Shown here piece after piece: positions 1-6,123 of a stretch of 7,489 nt of DNA; the stretch's first letter is position 1; every line of letters begins with the position of its first letter. The notes under the pieces are model-generated. The model saw only the letters and a list, made by a program, of their open reading frames with translations, had not been told where the DNA came from and did no database searches. The DNA comes from VGCC01 sp040381195. GTDB lineage: Bacteria > Actinomycetota > Actinomycetes > S36-B12. Both the position numbers and the translations under genes were made by a program. The stretch lies in the NCBI GenBank assembly GCA_040381195.1, contig JBEIHR010000087.1, forward strand, positions 1-7,489, in the 5' to 3' direction.

Positions 1-804
1 GCGAACCCCTTCTATCAAGCACTGTCTTCATCATTCGCCGGAACGCAGGAGTACATGGCGATGGAGAAGCTCGGCCAGCTCCGCAGTCAATCGGATGCGG
101 ATGGCACCTGGGATCTCATCATCGTGGACACCCCGCCTTCACGCAGTGCCCTGGACTTCCTCGATGCACCGAATCGCCTGGGCGCGTTCCTCGATGGACG
201 CTTCATCCGTATCCTCACGGCGCCTGCACGTGGGGCCGGTCGCGGTATCGGCCGGTTGGCTGCGATGGGATTCGGCATCTTCACGAACGTGCTGAGCAAG
301 ATCCTGGGCGCGCAGGTCCTCGCGGATATCGGCACCTTCGTCGCGGCGATCGATACAACGTTCGGTGGCTTCCGTGAGCGTGCCGATGCCACGTATGCAC
401 TGCTCAAGGAGCGCGGAACCGCATTCGTCGTAGTAGCAACCCCGGAACCGGATGCGTTGCGTGAGGCCGCGTACTTCGTCGAGCGACTACGTGCGGATGA
501 CATGCCTCTGGCCGGACTCGTGGTCAATCGGGTGCAGCAGGTGTCACCGCTCCTGGGTGCGGATCAGGCGACGGCCGCTGCGCGGGAACTCGAGGCGAGT
601 GGGGCGGCAACCTCCGAGGCGGGGCGCATCACAGCGGCTCTGCTGCGTGAACACGCAGCGCGCATTCAGACTGCCGCCCGCCAGGAGCATGTGATCAGTC
701 GATTCACCGCAGCGCACCCGACGGTCGCGATCGCACGCGTGCCGGCCCTACCCGAGGATGTGCACGATCTCACCGGACTCCGGCGGATCGGGGAATTGCT
801 CTAA
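1..804 (+). CDS. ArsA/Get3-like anion-transporting ATPase, 3' part (5' end outside window)
   Basis: The reading frame is open from base 1, so 267 C-terminal residues are present and the P-loop lies upstream of the window. The segment DLIIVDTPPSRSALDFL (about residues 38-54 of the visible part) is the ArsA/Get3 'DTAP' signature that follows the Walker-B-like strand. VVVATPEPDALREA and the later VVNRV match the strand and adenine-contact region of the same family. Between them (about residues 80-120) is a hydrophobic, glycine-rich stretch, where Get3 proteins carry their helical client-binding subdomain. Family knowledge: in mycobacteria two such ATPases (Rv3679/Rv3680, described as bacterial Get3-like) precede whiB4, and this gene occupies the Rv3680 position. 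Likely role: cytosolic ATPase, possibly handling membrane-protein or stress clients; arsenite transport is not implied. The stop overlaps the convergent WhiB stop. Confidence 0.9.
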   Translation, partial: ANPFYQALSSSFAGTQEYMAMEKLGQLRSQSDADGTWDLIIVDTPPSRSALDFLDAPNRLGAFLDGRFIRILTAPARGAGRGIGRLAAMGFGIFTNVLSKILGAQVLADIGTFVAAIDTTFGGFRERADATYALLKERGTAFVVVATPEPDALREAAYFVERLRADDMPLAGLVVNRVQQVSPLLGADQATAAARELEASGAATSEAGRITAALLREHAARIQTAARQEHVISRFTAAHPTVAIARVPALPEDVHDLTGLRRIGELL

Positions 805-1109
805 CTCGCCCGCTCGCGTGACGTCAGGATGATCTGACGCTCGTACTCGCTTTGCGCGGTCTGCAGCAGGTTGCGCCACGATGTCACGTTCGGTCGACGA
901 CGCAGAAGTGCGCGACGCTCACGCTCGGTCATGCCGCCCCATACCCCGAACTCGACGCGGTTATCGAGGGCGTCCGCGAGGCACTCGGTTCGGACGGAAC
1001 AGCCGACGCAGATCGCCTTCGCGCGGTTCTGGGCAGCGCCTTGCACGAACAGGGCATCGGGGTCGCAGGTGCGGCAGGCCGCGTGGGCCGCCCAATCACT
1101 CTCGAGCAC
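801..1109 (-). CDS. whiB4: WhiB-family Fe-S transcriptional regulator, WhiB4/WblA type
   Basis: The 102-residue protein carries the WhiB cysteine set: C12, then C34xxC37 and C43 in AICVGCSVRTECLADAL, expected to bind a [4Fe-4S] cluster. The GVWGG turn (about residues 55-59) and the basic TERERRALLRRRP tail, which contacts DNA, follow. An extra Cys at position 15 makes a second CxxC (CRTC). The C-terminal RPNVTSWRNLL and the neighbours (ArsA-like ATPase, PASTA PBP) point to the WhiB4 (Rv3681c)/WblA group, redox-responsive regulators in mycobacteria and Streptomyces; group assignment is by synteny and similarity read by eye. I chose GTG at 1109 because GGGGAGGG lies 5-6 nt before it. An upstream in-frame GTG at 1124 would add five residues and place this Shine-Dalgarno inside the gene. 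It is convergent with the ATPase (4-bp overlap) and divergent from the PBP. Confidence 0.93.
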   Translation of the reverse strand: MLESDWAAHAACRTCDPDALFVQGAAQNRAKAICVGCSVRTECLADALDNRVEFGVWGGMTERERRALLRRRPNVTSWRNLLQTAQSEYERQIILTSRERAS

Positions 1110-1339
1110 TGTGTCCCTCCCCACCCCGGCTGCACCCCGGAGGTGGATGAACTATGGCCGTCCTCCGCGCAAGGGGTCAATAGTCCGATCGATAACACTT
1201 TCGTCTCACCAGTCCCAGCCCTCCCGGGTTTCTCAGGCACCCCGGGGCCGTCACCGGGCGTAGGTCGGCCGGTCACTGCCGTCAGCGGCTCCGTCCGCCT
1301 CCCCCGTCCCAGGAACCCCGCTGCCTACGCTGGAGTCTG
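1110..1339. other. Divergent whiB/PBP intergenic regulatory region
   Basis: This 230-bp spacer separates two divergent genes and must hold promoters for both. It contains the minus-strand promoter candidate at 1151-1180 and a CCCCGGGG palindrome at 1240-1247. On the PBP side, TACGCT at 1326-1331 sits 8 nt before the ATG and would allow a nearly leaderless transcript; a GGAG 4 nt before the ATG is an alternative, rather close, ribosome site. I see no convincing -35 for the PBP and no small gene here. Confidence 0.6.
1151..1180 (-). promoter_or_regulatory. Candidate sigma-A-type promoter for whiB
   Basis: Read on the minus strand, TTGACC (1180-1175) and CATAGT (1156-1151) are separated by 18 nt. 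They match the -35 and -10 consensus at 5/6 and 4/6 positions. Transcription from about 1144 would give a leader of about 35 nt containing the GGGGAGGG ribosome site. This is pattern matching only. Confidence 0.45.
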
Positions 1340-3856
1340 ATGAGAGTGCACACGTCGCCGGCGACCCTGCTGGGCCGGGTCCTGGCCCTGGCCCTGGGGT
1401 CGGTCGTGGCCGGGGTCGTCCTGGGGCTGATGCTGCTGCCGATCGCCGGAGGCGCCGGGGTGCTCACCCGGGACGCCGTCCGTCAGTTCGAGACCCTTCC
1501 CGCCACCCTGGCCGAGCCCCCCCTGCCGGAGCGGACGGTGATCCTCGCCTCCGACGGTTCCCTCATCGCCCAGCTCTTCTACCAGAACCGCATCGAGGTT
1601 CCGTTCGAGAGCATTTCGCCGGCAATGCGACAGGCGATCATCGCCATCGAGGATTCGCGTTTCCTCGATCACAACGGTGTGGACGTGCGCGGGATCGCCC
1701 GCGCTCTGGCACGGAACACCACTGCGGGCGGTATCCAGGAGGGCGCCTCGACTCTGACGATGCAATACGTCAAGAACGTGCTCGTCAATCAGGCCACGAA
1801 CGCCGTGGAACTCGACGAGGCCCGTGGCGACAACACGGCGCGCAAGATCCGGGAAGTGCGCTTCGCCATCGCGCTCGAGAAGCGCTACACCAAGGAAGAC
1901 ATCTTGGCCCGCTATCTGAACATCGCCTACTTCGGCGCCGGTGCGTACGGTGTCGAGGCGGCGGCACGTCGCTACTTCGACACATCCGCAGCAGATCTCA
2001 CGCCGATCCAGGCGGCCACCCTCGCGGGGATCGTGAAGCAGCCCACCGCCTACGACCCATTGCGCAATCCCGAGCGAAGCCAGGAACGACGAAACGTCGT
2101 ACTGAACCGCATGGCCAATCAGGGATACCTGACTCCGGAGGAGGCCGAGGAACTCACGGGGATTCCGATTCGGGAAACCCTGCAACCTCGTTCGGTCTCC
2201 AACGGGTGCACATCTTCTTATGCGCCCTTCTTCTGCGACTACGTCCTCCAGACCATCCGCACCGACCCGGTTTTCGGTGCGACACCCGAGGAACGCGAAG
2301 CGTTCCTGCGTCGAGGTGGCTACACGATTCGCACGACCCTCGACCCCATCGCGCAGCGCGGAGCCACGGAGGCGGTCAACTCCTTCATACCTCCCGACGA
2401 TCCCAGTCGTAAGGCCGCTGCTATCTCGATGATCGAACCCGGGACGGGCAGGATTCTCGCGATGACGCAGAACCGGGAGTGGGGCACGGCTGGAGTCGGG
2501 AAGACCACGTACAACTACAACGTCGGTCAAGACATGGGTGGCACCATCGGGATGCAGGCCGGGTCGACGTTCAAGATCTTCACCCTGGCCGCGGCCCTGG
2601 ATGCGGGCATCTCTCCCTACGAATATATCCCGTCGCCCAGTCCCAATACCTTCACCAACTTCGTCAACTGTGAGACGGGTGCGATCTTCCCGCCGGTCAC
2701 CGTGAACAACAGCACGACCTCCGGCACGCTCAACATGGCGCAGGCGACCGCGTACTCCACGAATACCTACTTCATGGCGATCGAGGAACGTGCGGGGATC
2801 TGCGCGGTGGCCGACGTCGCGGAGTCGACGGGTGTGTTCCGGGGGAACGGGGAACCGTTGAGCCGGGTGCCCTCCCTCACCCTGGGATCGGTGGAGGTCA
2901 CCCCCCTGGCGATGGCCAACGGATACGCCACATTCGCCGCCCACGGGGAGTACTGCTCACCCATTGCGATCATCGATCTGATCGATCGCGACGGGAACAC
3001 GCTGCCCGTTCCCTCGGCCGGGTGTCGACAGGTGATCGACCGACCCGTCGCCGATTCGGTGACCGAGCTGCTGGTCGGTGTCGTCGATGGTCCGCTGGGT
3101 GGCCGGACAGGTGCACGCATGTCGCTCGGCGAGCGGCCTGCCGCGGGCAAGACGGGAACCACGAATGAGTCGGCCGCCGTCTGGTTCGCGGGATACACGC
3201 CCCAACTCGCAGCCGCGGCCTGGGTGGGCGACCCGCGCGGTGGTTTCGCATTCCCGATGAAGGACATCACGATCAACGGCACCTACTACCGGCAGGTGTT
3301 CGGTGGCAGCCTGCCGGGACCGATCTGGAAACAGGCGATGGAAACCGCGCTCGCCACCAAGCCGATCCTGCAGTTCTCCCTCGAGACTGATCAGGTCACA
3401 TCACTGACGAACTCTCCGAAGGTGCCCGATCTCTCCGGGCTGCTCACTCTGGAGGAGATCCAGGCCGCGTTGGCGGAGGGTGGTTTCCTTCTCGGTGCGG
3501 TGACCCCTGCCGATGGTCCCGGCGCCGCCGGCGAGGTGATCGGTCAGTCACCGGCGGCCGGGACCCGATCGGCACCGGGCACCGCGGTAACGGTCCTCGT
3601 CGGCAGCGGCATTAGCGTCGTCCCCGAGGTACGCGGCGCTCCGTTGCAGGATGCCATCACATTGATGAGCAACGCCGGCTTCCAGGTCACCTCGGTGACT
3701 GCAAACGCCCCGAATCTCGAGGCGGGCACTGTCATCGCGCAGTCGAGTGACATGAACACCCTGCTTCCGTACGGCAGCGTGATCACGTTGACGGTCGCCG
3801 AGGGTGGGCCGAGTCCGGACACATTCGACAACAACGCCCCACGCCCGCAGGGGTAA
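1340..3856 (+). CDS. ponA2: Bifunctional class A penicillin-binding protein (PonA2-like) with two PASTA domains
   Basis: This 838-residue protein polymerises glycan strands from lipid II and cross-links peptides on the outer face of the membrane. A short cytoplasmic tail precedes one membrane helix (about 12-41). The GT51 domain (about 65-245) has the catalytic glutamate in AIEDSRF (E104), GASTLTMQYVKN (135-146) and the KRYTKEDILARYLNIAYFG block (181-199). The transpeptidase domain has the active serine in STFK (409-412), STN (473-475) and KTGT (604-607), so both activities look intact. Two PASTA repeats follow (about 694-757 and 758-822), then a Pro/Asn-rich tail. Paired extracytoplasmic cysteines (C290/C299, C444/C488, C539/C562) could form disulfides. 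From memory M. tuberculosis PonA2 has a single PASTA domain, so the second repeat is a difference. It is divergent from whiB and ends 7 bp from the convergent YqeY gene. Confidence 0.96.
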   Translation: MRVHTSPATLLGRVLALALGSVVAGVVLGLMLLPIAGGAGVLTRDAVRQFETLPATLAEPPLPERTVILASDGSLIAQLFYQNRIEVPFESISPAMRQAIIAIEDSRFLDHNGVDVRGIARALARNTTAGGIQEGASTLTMQYVKNVLVNQATNAVELDEARGDNTARKIREVRFAIALEKRYTKEDILARYLNIAYFGAGAYGVEAAARRYFDTSAADLTPIQAATLAGIVKQPTAYDPLRNPERSQERRNVVLNRMANQGYLTPEEAEELTGIPIRETLQPRSVSNGCTSSYAPFFCDYVLQTIRTDPVFGATPEEREAFLRRGGYTIRTTLDPIAQRGATEAVNSFIPPDDPSRKAAAISMIEPGTGRILAMTQNREWGTAGVGKTTYNYNVGQDMGGTIGMQAGSTFKIFTLAAALDAGISPYEYIPSPSPNTFTNFVNCETGAIFPPVTVNNSTTSGTLNMAQATAYSTNTYFMAIEERAGICAVADVAESTGVFRGNGEPLSRVPSLTLGSVEVTPLAMANGYATFAAHGEYCSPIAIIDLIDRDGNTLPVPSAGCRQVIDRPVADSVTELLVGVVDGPLGGRTGARMSLGERPAAGKTGTTNESAAVWFAGYTPQLAAAAWVGDPRGGFAFPMKDITINGTYYRQVFGGSLPGPIWKQAMETALATKPILQFSLETDQVTSLTNSPKVPDLSGLLTLEEIQAALAEGGFLLGAVTPADGPGAAGEVIGQSPAAGTRSAPGTAVTVLVGSGISVVPEVRGAPLQDAITLMSNAGFQVTSVTANAPNLEAGTVIAQSSDMNTLLPYGSVITLTVAEGGPSPDTFDNNAPRPQG

Positions 3857-3863
3857 GCGGTCG

Positions 3864-4328
3864 TCACATCCCGAGGGCGGCCTTGACCAACGCGGCCACC
3901 TGTCCGCCGTCGGCCTTTCCCTTCACCTGGGGTTGCACGATCTTCATGACCTGTCCCATCGCGGCACCACCGGATGCACCGGTCGAGGCGACCTGGGCCA
4001 CAGCTGCATCCACGATGGCGCGCACCTCGTCCTCGCTCAACTGCTCGGGGAGATACGCGTCGATCACCGCCAACTCGGCGCGTTCGCGCGCTGCCAACTC
4101 GGGCCGCTGCGCCGCGTCGTAGGCCTCGGCGGCCTCTTTGCGCTTCTTGGCTTCGCGGCCGAGCACCGTCACCACATCCTCATCGGTGAGGACTCGTGCG
4201 GACTTGCCCGACACTTCCTCATTGGTGATGGCGGTCAACACCATCCGCAGCGTGCTCGAGGAGACCTCGTCACGGGCCTTCATGGCGGTGGTCAGATCAC
4301 CCTGGATGCGGTCCTTCATGCTCGTCAT
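3864..4328 (-). CDS. GatB/YqeY domain-containing protein
   Basis: This 154-residue soluble protein matches the full-length YqeY family, which resembles the C-terminal tRNA-binding domain of GatB; its cellular role is not settled. Recognisable blocks are MKDRIQGDLTTAMKARD at the start, EAAEAYDAAQRPELAARE in the middle, AYLPEQLSEDEV (91-102), and the C-terminal signature GQVMKIVQPQVKGKADG followed by LVKAAL. I chose ATG at 4328 because AGGA stands 7 nt upstream. An in-frame ATG at 4349 would leave only 14 bp to the divergent phosphoesterase, and its seven extra residues do not look family-like; ATG at 4319 is a shorter option. The gene is convergent with the PBP (7-bp gap) and divergent from the metallophosphoesterase (35-bp gap). 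Confidence 0.9.
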   Translation of the reverse strand: MTSMKDRIQGDLTTAMKARDEVSSSTLRMVLTAITNEEVSGKSARVLTDEDVVTVLGREAKKRKEAAEAYDAAQRPELAARERAELAVIDAYLPEQLSEDEVRAIVDAAVAQVASTGASGGAAMGQVMKIVQPQVKGKADGGQVAALVKAALGM

Positions 4329-4363
4329 GGGTACATCCTGGCAGCGCATGGGAGACTGGTGCG

Positions 4364-5248
4364 ATGCGCCGGACCGTGCTGACCTCCGCGGCTGTCGTAG
4401 CCGCCGGTGTCGCGGGATTGGCCTACGCCCGCTGGGAGGCGCAGAACTTCACACTTCGCCGGGCCACCGTGCCCGTGCTGCGTGGTGGTCAGCCTCCGCT
4501 GCGCATGCTGCACCTGTCGGATCTGCACCTCGTCCCCGGTCAACATCGCAAGCAACAGTGGGTGCGATCCCTCCTCGAACTGCGCCCCGACGTCGTCGTC
4601 GTGACAGGCGACTTCCTGTCCCACGCCGAAGCGATTCCCGATGTCCTTCACACCCTCGAGCCGCTGTTCGACATCCCTGGTGCCTTCGTGCTCGGCAGCA
4701 ACGACTACTTCGGTCCGCGACCGATCAACCCGGCGAAGTACCTGTCCGGACCATCGCAACTCGAGCCACGACGACCCATGCTGCCCTGGCCCGATCTCGT
4801 TGCGGGCCTCACCGACGCCGGGTGGACAGACCTGTCGAACTCCCGCGCCACGCTCAAGGCCGACGGTCGTGAGCTCGATGTGCGCGGGGTGGACGATCCG
4901 CACATCGGTCGCGACGACTACTCCCAGGTCGCAGGCACATTCGCGGAGGATGCGGATCTGGCCCTCGCCGTGACCCACGCTCCCTATCTACGCGTGCTCG
5001 ACCCCATGGCTGCCGACGGTGCGGATCTGATCGTGGCCGGACACACCCATGGCGGTCAGTTGCGGGTTCCGGGCTATGGCGCCCTCGTCACGAACTGTGA
5101 CTTGGATACCAAGCGCGCTCGCGGACTCTCCTCGCACGGAGATAGTGCGCTCCACGTCTCGGCTGGATTGGGGACGAGTCCCTATGCGCCGTTCCGGTTC
5201 GCGTGCCCGCCGGAGGCCACCCTGCTCACCCTCGTCAGCACCAGCTGA
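4364..5248 (+). CDS. Membrane-anchored metallophosphoesterase (YkuE/Rv3683-like)
   Basis: This 294-residue calcineurin-type phosphoesterase has an N-terminal signal-anchor helix (about 5-22, TVLTSAAVVAAGVAGLA). Metal-ligand motifs occur in order: SDLH (D53, H55), TGDF (D83), GSNDYFG (N113, in place of the usual GNHE), VTHAPY (H205) and AGHTHGGQLR (H227, H229). The full ligand set suggests an active two-metal enzyme. The substrate is not shown by sequence; relatives such as YkuE have been discussed as envelope or lipid phosphohydrolases. GGGAG 9 nt before the ATG supports the start. Next to ponA2-like genes, as Rv3683 is next to Rv3682, a cell-envelope role is plausible (inference). The promoter must overlap the 35-bp gap or the 5' end of the divergent YqeY gene. 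The gene ends 9 bp from the convergent RHH antitoxin gene. Confidence 0.92.
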   Translation: MRRTVLTSAAVVAAGVAGLAYARWEAQNFTLRRATVPVLRGGQPPLRMLHLSDLHLVPGQHRKQQWVRSLLELRPDVVVVTGDFLSHAEAIPDVLHTLEPLFDIPGAFVLGSNDYFGPRPINPAKYLSGPSQLEPRRPMLPWPDLVAGLTDAGWTDLSNSRATLKADGRELDVRGVDDPHIGRDDYSQVAGTFAEDADLALAVTHAPYLRVLDPMAADGADLIVAGHTHGGQLRVPGYGALVTNCDLDTKRARGLSSHGDSALHVSAGLGTSPYAPFRFACPPEATLLTLVSTS

Positions 5249-5257
5249 AGCACCCAG

Positions 5258-5542
5258 CTACGAGGCGTCGACGTAGGACTCCAACGCCCGTCGAACAATC
5301 TCCGACACGGGCACACCCTCCATCTCCGCCAGAAGCATCAGGCGCGCTCGAAGGTCTGCCGGGATCCGAGCCTTCACATCAGGCGAAACCGACGATCCGC
5401 CATCGAGGGATGGTCGACCAGGTCCACGCTTCTCGGCTTCCCGCGCCCACCGCTGCGCACGCTTCTCGGTGACCCGGGATCCATCCGGCATGCGCACTGT
5501 GCGTGAGTCAAGGCGCGCACTTCCACGGTCACGAACGGCCAC
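5258..5542 (-). CDS. RHH (CopG-like) antitoxin of a toxin-antitoxin pair
   Basis: This 94-residue basic protein has a C-terminal ribbon-helix-helix pattern. A strand-forming SPDVKARIP (about 53-61) is followed by helix A, ADLRARLMLLAEMEG, and helix B, PVSEIVRRALESYV (about 79-91). The N-terminal half holds MPDGSRVTEKRAQRWAREAEKRG and a GRPSL stretch resembling an AT-hook core; this part probably binds or wraps the partner. The start is GTG at 5542, 4 nt after AGGAGG, a ribosome site lying inside the last codons of the upstream toxin-like gene. The two genes overlap by 14 nt (5529-5542), which indicates translational coupling and one operon. By analogy with RHH antitoxins it would neutralise the upstream product and repress the operon. 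The function is inferred from fold pattern and arrangement. Confidence 0.78.
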   Translation of the reverse strand: MAVRDRGSARLDSRTVRMPDGSRVTEKRAQRWAREAEKRGPGRPSLDGGSSVSPDVKARIPADLRARLMLLAEMEGVPVSEIVRRALESYVDAS

Positions 5543-5774
5543 GGGACCTCCTGAGGTGTCGCGGCATCACATGAATGATGAGGAGTCTGTCTTCTACTAG
5601 GACGCCCATGATCTCCAGTTCCCGTCCGCGTTGATCTCGACCCATGAACCACGCTTCGATTCGTCCATCCCTGCTGACAACCCGAACCTCACTCTCCGCA
5701 GCCTCCATCACCGCGATCGCACTCGACCGACCGATCCGATGGCGTCGCGCGGATTGAGCCCACTCGACGACCAT
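5529..5774 (-). CDS. Putative small toxin (BrnT/RelE-like in size and arrangement)
   Basis: This 81-residue basic protein begins with a helical part (VEWAQSARRHRIGRSSAIAVMEAAES). It continues with a beta-rich part: RVVSRDGRIEAWFMGRD, then RELEIMGVLVEDRLLIIHVMP, and an Arg-rich end. Size, charge and predicted alpha-then-beta layout fit small toxins that precede an RHH antitoxin, as in BrnT-BrnA, but I do not see a clear BrnT signature and the family is unassigned. Conserved-looking His69, Arg46 and Arg49 are candidate functional residues (inference). I prefer ATG at 5774. An in-frame ATG at 5840 adds 22 residues with no fold-like character and would run through the AT-rich promoter-like segment. 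No Shine-Dalgarno precedes 5774, so a short or leaderless transcript is suggested. Confidence 0.65.
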   Translation of the reverse strand: MVVEWAQSARRHRIGRSSAIAVMEAAESEVRVVSRDGRIEAWFMGRDQRGRELEIMGVLVEDRLLIIHVMPRHLRRSRGRS

Positions 5775-5792
5775 AATACTGTGGTCATTAAA
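5769..5792 (-). promoter_or_regulatory. Candidate promoter and autoregulatory palindrome of the TA operon
   Basis: On the minus strand TTTAAT (5792-5787) matches the -10 consensus at 5/6 positions and lies 12 nt before the toxin ATG. It abuts GACCACAGTATTATGGTC (5786-5769), an imperfect inverted repeat: GACCA/TGGTC arms around an 8-nt centre, in which two of the four inner pairs also match. The palindrome covers the probable transcription start and the start codon, where an RHH repressor would block the operon. The -35 is weak. Operator function is inferred. Confidence 0.42.
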
Positions 5793-5997
5793 TAGGGTGA
5801 GCGCGCGTGGTCGGCGGGATGTCGGTGACCTGTCCTTCATCCCTCAGGGTTGCGCGCGAAACTCGTGACGTCACGGCCGTCCATTGCACTTCAGCCGGAA
5901 GTACCACCCACCAGTCGTGCTGTGGACATCGGAACACGGCGGAAACTCACCGGCAGGAGCCTGGGCTAGACTCCGCAGGCTCGCCAGCACGGCGACT
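5775..5997. other. Intergenic region between TA operon and tRNA-Pro
   Basis: This 223-bp spacer separates divergent units. It holds the TA promoter at its left end, a perfect 12-bp palindrome CGTGACGTCACG at 5864-5875, and a -10-like TAGACT at 5967-5972 for the tRNA. I see no credible coding sequence: reading frames crossing it run on through the tRNA gene and have no family-like character. Confidence 0.55.
5967..5972 (+). promoter_or_regulatory. Candidate -10 element of the tRNA-Pro promoter
   Basis: TAGACT matches the actinobacterial -10 pattern (TAnnnT). It would start transcription near 5979, giving a 5' leader of about 19 nt before the mature tRNA. No good -35 sits 16-19 nt upstream, so support is partial. 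Confidence 0.35.
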
Positions 5998-6071
<74 letters not shown>

Positions 6072-6076
6072 CTCAG

Positions 6077-6101
6077 CAGACAGTCGAGAACTCGACTGCT
6101 G
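6077..6101 (+). terminator. Hairpin behind tRNA-Pro, probable intrinsic terminator without a U tract
   Basis: CAGTCGAG (6081-6088) and CTCGACTG (6091-6098) are perfectly complementary around AA. A further CAG (6077-6079) pairs with CTG (6099-6101) across a single bulged A, giving about ten usable pairs with a GAAC tetraloop. No T run follows, as is often the case for actinobacterial terminators. It begins 5 nt after the tRNA and ends 22 nt before the sulfotransferase start, so it could also act as a processing signal or attenuator. Confidence 0.6.
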
Positions 6102-6123
6102 TATTCGATGTGAGGGAGACACC

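Noticed and set aside
1110..1124. Five-codon extension of the WhiB gene from GTG 1124
   Set aside because: It would be encoded by the Shine-Dalgarno GGGGAGGG that serves the GTG at 1109.
929..1276. Minus-strand 115-codon frame over the whiB/PBP spacer
   Set aside because: It overlaps whiB in another frame, is Pro/Ser/Thr-rich and has no recognisable motif.
1325..2944. Very long minus-strand open frame (539 codons) antisense to the PBP
   Set aside because: It is an Arg/Gly-rich shadow of the well-supported PBP frame, caused by GC-rich codon bias. No domain or motif is recognisable.
5775..5840. 22-residue N-terminal extension of the toxin-like protein from ATG 5840
   Set aside because: The stretch is basic and low in fold-like pattern and runs through the -10-like element and palindrome; homolog-like sequence begins at 5774.
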